Source: Siphonodentalium dalli (lineage: Eukaryota > Mollusca > Scaphopoda > Gadilida > Siphonodentaliidae). Taken from it: a DNA stretch of 64,000 bases. Shown piece by piece: positions 55,700-64,000 of this stretch; position 1 is the stretch's first letter; every line of letters starts with the position of its first letter. The DNA is taken from assembly GCA_032622095.1 (NCBI GenBank), contig CP136067.1:179774556-179838555 (forward strand). The letters are read 5' to 3'. Below the pieces are notes generated by a model. That model was not told the DNA's origin. It saw only the letters and a program-made list of their open reading frames with translations, and made no database searches. The translations under genes were made by a program, and so were the position numbers.

Positions 55700-58321
55700 C
55701 TAAGGCGTCAGTTGTCGTGCCAAAAAGTTTACTAATCCATCAAGGTCGTTATTATTATAATGAAATATCCGGTTTTGGTGTGAATTCAAATAGGTCAATA
55801 TGCTGTCATCTTGTATGTCGTTTCTATTGAAACCTACTCCATCCACATTGACGATGATCAGCGTTGAACGTCTGACTTTGATACCTTTCAGAATGGAACA
55901 GTTGAATTCGTATTTATTATGGAAGCCCGCGAAGTAACGAGCAGAGCAGAATACCACAGTTTTCCTTGACCTGTTGATAGCTCTTGTTATTTCCACCATT
56001 TCGCTGTGGGTTCCAGGTCTAATGCATGTCTCTCGAGTAAATGTGGACAACATTTTGCTATTCAAACGGGTCACTAAAGCACCTAGTATAAGATCCCTGA
56101 TTTGCCTGCTTTGGTCGTCGAATGACAGGTATGCATCTGTTAGTTGTGCTGGTGTCAAAGGTGTGCCTTCGTCAGACTCATCTGTAGATCTGGTTAATTC
56201 ATAAGGATTTATTTCGTTTCCGCGACTATAGTACAAATATCTTATCTTCCATCTGTTGTGATATATAGACATGGGGACTGCAGTGAAAATGATTAGCACC
56301 AACAGGGCCACAACCGCTCCCCACACAAGATAGGAAAAAGCACAAAATACGCGCAATTGACGTACTGTCAACGATTTTACCGGAATTAATGATTTGTTTC
56401 CGTACTCACAGTAAAACGTACCGAATGAATTAAAGTTCACGTCGGTTGACCCGAGCCATGAAGCGAAGTCAATATATTCACAGTTACATTTCAGATTGTT
56501 TCCTTTCAAGTTTAAGCGAAAGTTTGGATTTTTGTGAGATATCTCGTCAAGTTGGTGTCTCATGTTAGCAGATATCTCTGACAGCTGATTTTCTGATAAG
56601 TCGATAAACTCAAGTCTGGATGATGAACAGAAAACAAGGTCAATGTCAATCAAAGAATTATTTTGCAGCTTCAGAGTACGAACATTTTCGAGTTTGCTAA
56701 ACACTCTTTGTGGCAGAGATTTCAACTCATTTGCCGAGAGATCGAGGTGTTTTAGTTTTGTCAATTTGGCAAACAGATCTGGTGATTTGTGTATGCTAAT
56801 TCCAAGACGATTCTGTCGCAATAAGAGAGTTTCTACATTGACAAGATCAGAGAAGAACATTCCCGAAACATTGTTGCATGCGTTTTCTGATAAGTTGAAA
56901 TGGCGCAAGGAATGAAGGTTTAGCACAGGTCCAGTCCAAGGGCATACGAAATCTGCCGAGAAGTCAACAAATGACAGATGTTTTGGCTTCCAAATAAAAT
57001 CCACACATGGTATTTCTACGTTTTTTATACTCATATGGCTTGCAAGCACAACTTTTAGATTTCTATTAGATGGAACGGGTATACATCCCGTGGTTAATAC
57101 GCCATCCATCGATGTAATAAAACCCTTTTCTACCACCCCAGTGGTCGTTGATTTGTTATGAAGTTCAATGGACACTATATGGCTGTCCTCTAATGTGCTT
57201 GTTCTCGAGACATGTACTACACGTTGAAAACTGACATCAATGAATTCGAGATGTGTAAAATAAGGAATCTCAGTAAGGAATTGAGCTCGCCATAGAGCAT
57301 TGTCCCGCAAAGAAAATCTCTTGAGGGTTTTTGGTAGCTTTAGCATTGCCAATGTGTCCATTTCAGCTATAACATTCCCTTCGAGAAATATGCCTTCCAG
57401 ATTCGTTCTCGCGAGGTACTGCAAATGGTGACTTTCCAATGTGATCACACGACGGCGTTGTATGTAGTTCAGTCGCAGATCTTTAATTTGTGTTGATGGC
57501 AAGCTACGTGATCCATTTTCGAAAACGTCGAAACCCATATGGCTATTTTCACTCAAATCAAGCTTTTCGAGGTAGTTTAGCTCAGAAAAAGTATCTTGCT
57601 CCATGGCCTGTATAGAACAGGCAATCAACTCCAGAATTTTCAGGCGCACAATGTTTCTGAACATCTCTCCTGTTAAGCGGTCAATCGAACAGCAGCATTG
57701 GCCATCAATTTCAGACATATGTAAGTGCGTCAAATTTCTCATATTCCGAAACCCTTTGCCAAATATCCCATAACTAATTCCGTCTATTTTTAGCTCCTTC
57801 AAATGTGATAATCTGGATAAAGCCTTGTCGGGGTACGTTGATCCAAGTGGAGGATGTTGGTTGGAAGACAGATCTAATGTCTCGAGCTCCGGAACACACT
57901 CGAAAGCGTCCTCGGTGTAGGTAATGTTCACATTCATGAGTAGTCGATTCCCTAGAAGGACGAGATGTTTCAGGTTTCTTAGTCCTTGAAACGACGATAG
58001 TTCGAGTCGTGAAATTCTATTTCGAGAAAGATCAAGTGTGGTCAGATTTTGTAAGTTGTTGAATGCGAATGAGGTGTTTTGGATAGAATTATTACATATC
58101 AGGAGGGAAGTGAGAGAATCTGGTAAATCCGCTGGTACCGACAGCAAATTCAGGTTGCAGCAGTTCATGGAATGTATCTCACCGAGAACAAACGATGTCA
58201 CCGTACAGCTTCCATTGTAACGAAACGCGGACGGGTGATGCGACGCAATGATATGTACGTGTACGCATATTATCACACAAAATGTCATCCACCGAACATT
58301 AGCGACAGTGTGTCTCTCCAT
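55700..58321 (-). CDS. Toll-like receptor, intact (TLR copy 4)
   Basis: A single-exon frame of 873 residues from ATG at 58321 (MERHTVANVRW); the same start begins copy 1. Order: signal peptide (about 1-32, FCVIICVHVHIIA), N-terminal cysteine cap (NCCNLNLLSVPADLP), some 18-19 leucine-rich repeats (for example LTTLDLSRNRISRLELSSF), one C-terminal cap (LKCNCEYIDFASWLG), membrane span (about 658-684, AVVALLVLIIFTAVPM), and TIR domain (about 727-873). In TIR, box 1 is LTDAYLSFDD and box 2 lies around TCIRPGTHSEMVEI; a classic box 3 FW is not present. The single cysteine cap resembles the vertebrate-type TLR layout. It probably senses microbial or endogenous ligands outside the cell or in endosomes and recruits TIR adaptors. 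The ligand is unknown. It is the only uninterrupted member here. Confidence 0.93.
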   Translation of the reverse strand: MERHTVANVRWMTFCVIICVHVHIIASHHPSAFRYNGSCTVTSFVLGEIHSMNCCNLNLLSVPADLPDSLTSLLICNNSIQNTSFAFNNLQNLTTLDLSRNRISRLELSSFQGLRNLKHLVLLGNRLLMNVNITYTEDAFECVPELETLDLSSNQHPPLGSTYPDKALSRLSHLKELKIDGISYGIFGKGFRNMRNLTHLHMSEIDGQCCCSIDRLTGEMFRNIVRLKILELIACSIQAMEQDTFSELNYLEKLDLSENSHMGFDVFENGSRSLPSTQIKDLRLNYIQRRRVITLESHHLQYLARTNLEGIFLEGNVIAEMDTLAMLKLPKTLKRFSLRDNALWRAQFLTEIPYFTHLEFIDVSFQRVVHVSRTSTLEDSHIVSIELHNKSTTTGVVEKGFITSMDGVLTTGCIPVPSNRNLKVVLASHMSIKNVEIPCVDFIWKPKHLSFVDFSADFVCPWTGPVLNLHSLRHFNLSENACNNVSGMFFSDLVNVETLLLRQNRLGISIHKSPDLFAKLTKLKHLDLSANELKSLPQRVFSKLENVRTLKLQNNSLIDIDLVFCSSSRLEFIDLSENQLSEISANMRHQLDEISHKNPNFRLNLKGNNLKCNCEYIDFASWLGSTDVNFNSFGTFYCEYGNKSLIPVKSLTVRQLRVFCAFSYLVWGAVVALLVLIIFTAVPMSIYHNRWKIRYLYYSRGNEINPYELTRSTDESDEGTPLTPAQLTDAYLSFDDQSRQIRDLILGALVTRLNSKMLSTFTRETCIRPGTHSEMVEITRAINRSRKTVVFCSARYFAGFHNKYEFNCSILKGIKVRRSTLIIVNVDGVGFNRNDIQDDSILTYLNSHQNRIFHYNNNDLDGLVNFLARQLTP

Positions 58322-58600
58322 GAATGATTTGTTATGCTTTAGACACTGTCTCACTATGAATGATTTGTTATGCTTTAGACACTGTTGGTGTTATTAACTT
58401 ACACGTTCCTCCACAGTAATTATGAGCAAACGTATGTAGTTCTGTGGAAATCATATAGACCATTGTGAGACATCGTTCGAAGCCTGAAAAATAGAACAAG
58501 GTCTCCACAATAAGTGTGTACACCATCTAGATGGCTTTAAGATAAAAACCAGTTTGAAACCAATATTATGTGAGTGCTTGCCAGTAACCCTGAGAGTCTA
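58322..58600 (-). promoter_or_regulatory. 5' flank of TLR copy 4 with 36-bp duplication
   Basis: ATGAATGATTTGTTATGCTT and the following bases occur twice, at 58320 and 58356, while copy 1 has them once. The reading frame is open through the duplication but offers only a GTG, so the ATG at 58321 is the better start. Further upstream the region aligns with 15780-15990, which suggests a conserved 5' UTR or promoter. No specific factor site is claimed. Confidence 0.4.
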
Positions 58601-58669
58601 AGAGTAACGATATTCGTCTGATATTTAAGACGAGAGCTCGATCACGATCGGCAGATGCGTAGCCCTAAA

Positions 58670-58820
58670 ATTTATTATACAATATTGTGTACAGTATGTG
58701 TATTGTTGAATTTGATATGAAACAGGAAATATATTAAGGGGTTTCCACGCCTGAGTAATGTCAGGAGGTGGATAGTTTGGATGGATAAAACTGCATAATT
58801 GTTAAGCTAGTACACCACAT
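58670..58820 (+). repeat. Dispersed repeat, copy 2
   Basis: Partner of 54690-54850, in the same orientation on the other side of the intact TLR. Confidence 0.65.
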
Positions 58821-59030
58821 CAACTGAACTGGATTCAGGGATGGAAAACAAAGGGGAGAAGATAGTGTTAGGGATAGCAGGAGGCACAATGAGAGAGAGC
58901 GCAAGAGGGGAGGAGAAACTAGAAGACAAGAGGCGGGATATGAAGTCGTGAGACGATGACAGTGGTGGGGAGTTTTCAATAATTGGTTTGTTGCCTTGTC
59001 TGGCGCCATGGGAGGGATCAATCACAATAG
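58821..59030 (-). repeat. CT-rich (minus strand) dispersed repeat
   Basis: A GA-rich plus strand (GAGAGAGAGCGCAAGAGGGG) whose reverse complement resembles 3135-3310. The minus-strand frames here are Ser/Leu/Pro-rich readings of simple sequence and are not called as genes. Confidence 0.5.
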
Positions 59031-60477
59031 CCGGTTACATCCGTCAAAAAGTAATTAAACACACACAGCTAGTGTTCATAATCAAAATATGTCGTGAATT
59101 ACATGCATATATCTTCTGTGAGAACACAAGAACATATTCAGCTGCACTAACCCGAAACAGAACGCCATTATTTACGGTGCTAAGTAATTTGGTTCTCTGA
59201 ATAATAATAATTCATGCAAGTTTGTCAATTTGTTCTAGGGACTGGTTGTTTCCTGTTGCAGTGGAGTGACTTATCAGTGAAATAGTTTGAGGTGCCTTCA
59301 AGTTATGAAAGGAATAACAATCGATTCTCCTACCATAATTGGACATTGGGCCTAGGTCCTGCCTGCCTAGGGAAACACTAAACCAATGGCGGTAAAATTG
59401 GGAATCTTCAAGAAGGTCAACCACTTAAAAAAATATATCCTAAGTTTCTTTCGGCGTAAACCAGCTTCTGCTATCAGTTGAGTGAGATACTAGTAAACTA
59501 GCATAGTATAAACTAGCTTCTCACTCTACCGATATAACCACCTGGTTTTGTTACGCGGAAACTTGGACTAAAATATACAACTAATATATAGGTTCTCATA
59601 GTTATAACAGCAACTATCAGTAAAGTATGAAAATCAATTTGTGAGTTATGTGTACTGAACTAACACATCTACTAATCACTTCAAATTGTCAAAATTTGAA
59701 GTAAATTTTGAGGATCATTTTACTGAAATCAATCACATTGGTAAATTGGTAAATTTCAGATTAGGAATTGGGGAAAAACGGGTACCTTTGGCATTAAGAT
59801 TTTCGGCTACTTGTGGTAGGAAGGATCATCCCTGAATAAAGTCGTAATATGGCAATGGGGATGATATCACGATCGTCACAACAATTAAACCAAACAGATC
59901 TAAAAAAAAAAGTATTGAATACGCGGGGGGGGGGGGGGGGGGGGGGCGGGGTCCTTGCGAAAAAATCATTACACAGGGCCGGTGGGTATGTGGTCCGGAG
60001 CCAAGAAATACTCATCTTTTCCGGGGCTTGCAATTTTTTCCTGAGGTTTTTCGTAATTATTTACAAACCTAGAGACTTTTTTATTGTTCAGTAGACTAAA
60101 TTTTTATAGGAGGGTGAATATATACATGTATTTTGAAATATTGAAGTGCTTTAATTTGCCTTTGATTGAACAATTGATCAAGTCTATTCCAGTATGTTTG
60201 GGACCGTTCGCCATAAGAAGGACAATAGTCAAAAGTTTTGAAGCAATGATTTATAATTAACTGGAAAAATATTTAGCAACAAGAAATAGAAATCTCTTCT
60301 ATATATTTTGAGAACTCCGTGTATTCGAGAGATAGCCCACACCCTCCGGACCTCAATGATATGATCGTGAATGAGTATTGATATACCCCACTAAACTTTG
60401 ATAAACACCAGTAATGGTGTGTAGATCATTTACATATATCTCCTATATATTTTGATACAATCTATCTAATTTACATA
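59031..60477. other. No gene recognised; poly-G tract
   Basis: AT-rich DNA with no supported coding region. A run of about 22 G interrupted once by C lies at 59925-59950 and could form quadruplex structures. Lengths of such runs are often unreliable in assemblies. Confidence 0.4.
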
Positions 60478-61140
60478 TCTCTCTTATATATTTATGTTTG
60501 TGTGTGTGTTGTACTTCATACAAATCTACGATTCTCGACCGATCGGGACGAAACTTGGTACGTGTGTGTAGTTTGACCAGGCGGTGGTCGTTGTCGTATT
60601 GACGAGCCCGTGCGACGCCCGTGCAGCGCATGCGCAGACGAGATCTCGGAAACGGGTGGTGCTATCGATTTGAAATTTGCTATGTGAATGTATCTTGCGC
60701 CGGGTACAAATTTTATCGGGTCGCCGAGTCCGTGTGACGCCCGTGCAGCGCATGCGCAGACGAGATCTCGGAAACGGGTGGAGCTATCGACTTGAAATTT
60801 GCTATGTGAATGTATCTTGCGCCGGGTACAAATTTTATCGGGTCGCCGAGCCCGTGCGACGCCCGTGCAGCGCATGCGCAGACGAGATCTCGGAAACGGG
60901 TGGAGCTATCGACTTTAAATTTGCTATGTGAATGTATCTTGCGCCGGGTACAAATTTTATCGGGTCGCCGAGCCCGTGCGACGCCAGCTTCGCGCATGCG
61001 CAAACCAGATCTCGGAAACGGATGGAGCTACAGGGTACAAATTGTTCTTATTGAAACGCGTGGAGCTAAAAATTAAAAAAATATATTAAAAAAATGTCAT
61101 GTTTCGGACAAACGCCGCCGGTGGCGGGCTAACCTGCTAG
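60478..61140 (+). mobile_element. Non-autonomous Helitron-like element
   Basis: The 5' side begins TCTCTCTTATATATTTATG and continues with TTCTCGACCGATCGGGACGA, a phrase typical of Helitron 5' regions in animals. The 3' side has a GC hairpin (CCGCC at 61115-61119 pairing with GGCGG at 61123-61127) about eight bases before CTAG, then T. An A precedes the TC and a T follows the CTAG, as expected for AT-target insertion. The interior is a 122-bp tandem array. No Rep/helicase is encoded, so it would depend on a helper. Confidence 0.6.
60603..61035 (+). repeat. 122-bp tandem repeat, about 3.5 copies
   Basis: Units start at 60603, 60725, 60847 and 60969, exactly 122 bases apart, with the core CGAGCCCGTGCGACGCC, GCGCATGCGCAGACGAGATC and TTGCGCCGGGTACAAATTTT. 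It is GC-richer than its surroundings. Open frames on both strands repeat the same peptide and are array artefacts. The last unit diverges. Confidence 0.95.
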
Positions 61141-61946
61141 TAATATATAAAACTTAAATTGTATTATATCCTGTTGATATAGAATGAACATGATACCAGT
61201 TGTCGTGAAATAACTAGATATGTCCCACTCAATAGTGACCCAATTGATGCATATTGATGTTAATGGTAGGTGTGCGATGGCTTATGCCTATATTGATCCA
61301 AATAACAGATATAATAAAGAAGTTTTCTATAGCAGAGTAGAACACAATAATCTGCCTAAATATGCAACCATTGACTGTCAACATTGGGGACGGTGGTCAA
61401 ATACATGCAGATGTACAAGATACTATTAGAACAGTCACATTGGCGGGCACCATGGGTGTATACAAATAATTGTTACTATCGCTCGAAATCATCACAGATG
61501 AACCACTCAAGTGAGTCAGACTTTTAAATTAAAAATTTAGTTGCAAATTAGCAAAATATAAACTTTTGTCACGTTGGCTGACAAATATGATATCGGCTAC
61601 ACGGTTAACAGAAATAAATTTATCTGCATCAGATAGTTTATCACAGAGAGATTGGTATATGAGAACATTAATTAGCATTAACTTAATGCTAAATGTTCCA
61701 AGTGTCAGCATACAAACGTTAGGTGTTATTTTATTTTTAAAAGCTGATTTTAGTGTAAAACTCATGAAAAAAGAGGGGTGGTCCCCAATTTGCATGTGGG
61801 AAAATTAATTTTGTTTGCATATAGGGAGGTGATGGGAGCCTGATCGAGCGGATTTTTTTGTTTCACCCGTTCGGAATTTTTGTTGCAGAAACACCCACAT
61901 GCTGCAATCGAAACAATCCGCTTCGACGTTTTGTAACCAGAGCATT
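61141..61946. other. No gene recognised
   Basis: AT-rich. A plus-strand frame at 61220-61429 (69 codons, with CQHWGRWSNTCRCTRYY at its end) and frames on both strands at 61529-61808 show no known domain and no support beyond length. I see no repeat homology within the window. Confidence 0.4.
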
Positions 61947-62346
61947 TTAACCCTTTACCCAACAGAAGGGCCCTGTGCCAATGCATTCTCTTATATATGC
62001 GAGTCGACCATAGGTCGCCTCGCATATATAAGAGAATGCATTGGCTTAACACATTAAAAATTATAAAATTGTTAAAGAATGTAAGAAAAAATGGTAAAAA
62101 GTGTTAAAAAAAGATTTTTTTTAGGCCAATGCATTCTCTTATATATGCGAGGCGACCTATGGTCGACTCGCATATATAAGAGAATGCATTGGCACAGGGC
62201 ATAACTGTAACTATCATAATGTGGTCAAGGAGCCGGTTCCAATGATATCCATATTTGTATGGTTCTATTGAGACAGACCGAAGATATTTTAGGCTGTTGA
62301 AGCATTATTTGGCCGGTTTTGGCCGGTTTGTTGGGTAAAGGGTTAA
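61947..62346. mobile_element. Double-hairpin TTAA element (copy P7)
   Basis: TTAA at 61947-61950 and 62343-62346. Outer repeats are CCCTTTACCCAACAGAAGGG and the inverse of CCCTTTACCCAACAAACCGG. Palindromes at 61978-62044 and 62126-62192 are complete. It has the same orientation as the 17865 copy and a shorter core. Its right TTAA is also the left TTAA of the next MITE. Confidence 0.88.
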
Positions 62347-62862
62347 AGATACGGGCGGCGTTGGCGGTGGGCATGCTATTAAAATATTCACATCCGTCGA
62401 AAACCGTCATAAGCAGAAGGAATAGTAAGATATAGACAGACTTATGCCAATCAGATATATGGCATAAACAGTATGTTATTGTCAAATTTTTCCCCATTTG
62501 TTATGTAAACCAAAGCAAAAAAACGTTACGTTTCCTGGCTTTTGTTTAGATCCGGATATGGTAAACACAAAGAGCGTTATTTGTTACTGTTTTCCTGATA
62601 TGGAAGTAATAAAGAGTGTTAGTATCATTTTTGTGCGATTAACCAATAGAATTGCGCTGTGTTGTGTAAACAGAAGCACAACTTCTGTAACACGAGCAGT
62701 CTCTTGTTTACGTACACCATCGTACGCCTTGACGACAATATACTATTTACGCGCTGATTATGTTTGGCATATGTGCGGATCTGTGTATATTTTGGTGTTC
62801 CTTCTGTTGATGGCGATTTGAACAATTATAAATATTTCTGCAACGAACGCCGCCCGTGCCGA
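62347..62862. mobile_element. TTAA MITE family A, copy 3
   Basis: It begins AGATACGGGCGGCGTTGG right after TTAA and ends GAACGCCGCCCGTGCC, an inverted repeat of about 15 bases. It aligns with 1305-1797 and 2673-3121. The TTAA expected at its right end is missing (GAGTGG follows), so that border has been altered. The short frames inside are not genes. Confidence 0.65.
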
Positions 62863-63225
62863 GTGGCGAGTCGGTTTTCTGTTGATTATTAGATAAGTGT
62901 TGGTATCTATATCATAGTATGGGATGTAGCCTATCAGTTAGTTGTGTTAATCATGCATAGCATATCATGTTAAATTTCTATTGTTGAAAAATGAGGCGAA
63001 CAACACGAATAAAGCTGCACAAAATGTGAAATCCCTTCTCAATATGAACCATATAATTAAAAACACATACACGTTATAGCGTTATTAAGCATAATAAGGA
63101 CAAAGTAAACATATTATATATGTTATATATCTTATCGTACCATCATACAACATCCTGTTCTTTCAAGGTTGTTCAATGGGCTTCGTGTGTTGCTTTATAT
63201 ATGTTGTAAATTGCGAATCAGCAAA
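62863..63225. other. No gene recognised
   Basis: AT-rich spacer with no repeat or coding signal that I can support. Confidence 0.4.
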
Positions 63226-63654
63226 TCAGCCCATATACCATGTGCCAATGCATTATCTTATATATGCGAGTCGACCATATATAAGAGAATGCATTGGCCT
63301 AACAATTTTTCATCATTTGTTATTTTGTTTTACAAGTTTTTACAATTTTAATAATTTTGTCTTATATTCTCTAACAGACTTATCTTGTAGGTTTAATGTC
63401 AGGGAATCTTTGGTTTTTCATGGGCATCAAAATTATTACTATGAATACATGGTGATAGTTTTGAGCTATAACATGCCCCTAAGGTTTTATCCAGTTTGTT
63501 TTTAAATGCGCTATAGCATGCTTAAGCATACCCAAAAATAATTCAACCCAAAAAAAAAAAAAAAAATCTATTTATTTTTAATTTGTTTTAGGGCCGATTT
63601 TACAGACGGTAAATTATGGCCGATGAGATCGGTCCCTGGCACTCAAAGGGTTAA
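63226..63654. mobile_element. Double-hairpin-related element (copy P8)
   Basis: One palindrome (63245-63297) is shortened by about 14 bases at its centre. The following 240 bases are the reverse complement of 44767-45002 (CATGCCCCTAAGGTTTTATC, GCTATAGCATGCTTAAGCAT). The right end is CTGGCACTCAAAGGG-TTAA (63651-63654), the TTAA-CCCTTTGAGTGCC type. The left outer repeat is degraded. Confidence 0.65.
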
Positions 63655-63809
63655 TACCATTAGTAAATTGTCCGGCATTGTTGGTGTGTTATTGCGGTGA
63701 AAACCTATTTCAACTGATGCACAACTTTTATTCAATGTCAGTGTTTTCTAGCTGATCATGGAAGCCATTTTCAACGTCAGGCTGTTAAGATCATGCAAAT
63801 GTTTCGACG

Positions 63810-64000
63810 ATGTTTGACACGTCCTATAATTTAGTCGTTAGGGTTTATATGTTTGACACGTCCTATAATTTAGTCGGTTAGGGTCTATATGTTTGACACG
63901 TCCTATAATTTAGTCGGTTAGGGTCTATATGTTTGACACGTCCTATAATTTAGTCGGTTAGGGTCTATATGTTTGACACGTCCTATAATTTAGTCGGTTA
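63810..64000 (+). repeat. 40-bp tandem repeat running off the window
   Basis: The unit TGTTTGACACGTCCTATAAT followed by TTAGTCGGTTAGGGTCTATA repeats at 63811, 63850, 63890, 63930 and 63970 (first period 39, then 40) and is cut by the window end. The units are almost identical, so the array is recent. It is not a telomere: TTAGGG occurs only once per 40 bases. Confidence 0.95.

Noticed and set aside
60443-61076. Repeated peptides such as MRCTGVARARRPDKICTRR on both strands
   Set aside because: They are translations of the 122-bp tandem array in the Helitron-like element. Similar open frames occur on both strands at once.
63810-64000. TTAGGG words suggesting a telomere
   Set aside because: TTAGGG occurs once per 40-bp unit. 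The array is an ordinary minisatellite.

Overview
The window is nuclear DNA of an invertebrate animal. It is AT-rich and gene-poor, and it is packed with eukaryotic transposons: a Ty3/gypsy element with LTRs, an APE-type LINE, TTAA-target DNA elements, a hAT-like MITE and a Helitron-like element. Its only host genes are intronless Toll-like receptors (TLRs). Intronless tandem TLR expansions are known in molluscs, annelids, brachiopods, echinoderms and amphioxus. A lophotrochozoan such as a mollusc is a reasonable guess, but the sequence does not fix the phylum. There are no bacterial operons, CRISPR arrays or ribosome binding sites, and I recognised no tRNA or rRNA.

Host backbone. A TLR unit (about 0.8-1 kb of downstream flank, the gene, and an upstream segment called W here) is repeated on the minus strand. 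Copy 1 (13.2-15.8 kb) carries nonsense codons and a mobile-element scar. Copy 2 (30.9-32.4 kb, resuming at 41.9-42.1 kb) carries nonsense codons, is split by a 9.5-kb gypsy element and has lost its 5' part. Copy 3 (46.5-47.3 kb) has an internal deletion that fuses leucine-rich repeats to half a TIR domain. Copy 4 (55.7-58.3 kb) is a complete 873-residue receptor: signal peptide, leucine-rich repeats, one C-terminal cysteine cap, one membrane span and a TIR domain. A small fifth fragment lies on the plus strand at 16.6 kb.

Mobile DNA. Because the backbone is duplicated, several insertions can be compared with an empty site elsewhere in the window: the LINE at 19.7-23.0 kb, the TTAA element at 17.9 kb, a cluster of insertions at 28.5-29.9 kb, and an element with terminal direct repeats at 42.7-44.5 kb. 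The most unusual family has a 67-bp near-perfect palindrome at each end of an AT-rich core. This double-hairpin module sits inside at least four different outer terminal repeats, most of them beginning TTAA-CCCTT as in piggyBac-type transposons. Twelve complete palindromes plus three partial or collapsed ones occur in 64 kb.

The other notable class is large foldback DNA: 4.3-7.2 kb, 16.3-17.3 kb, 23.2-27.1 kb and 48.8-53.3 kb. Two of these carry minisatellite arrays that reverse orientation part way through, giving kilobase-scale imperfect palindromes. Satellite-like arrays occur at 0-1.1 kb, 18.4 kb (62-bp unit), 27.2 kb (63-64 bp), 60.6 kb (122 bp) and at the right edge (40 bp).

Together this is a TLR cluster in birth-and-death evolution, dismantled and dispersed by transposons, with one receptor still open.
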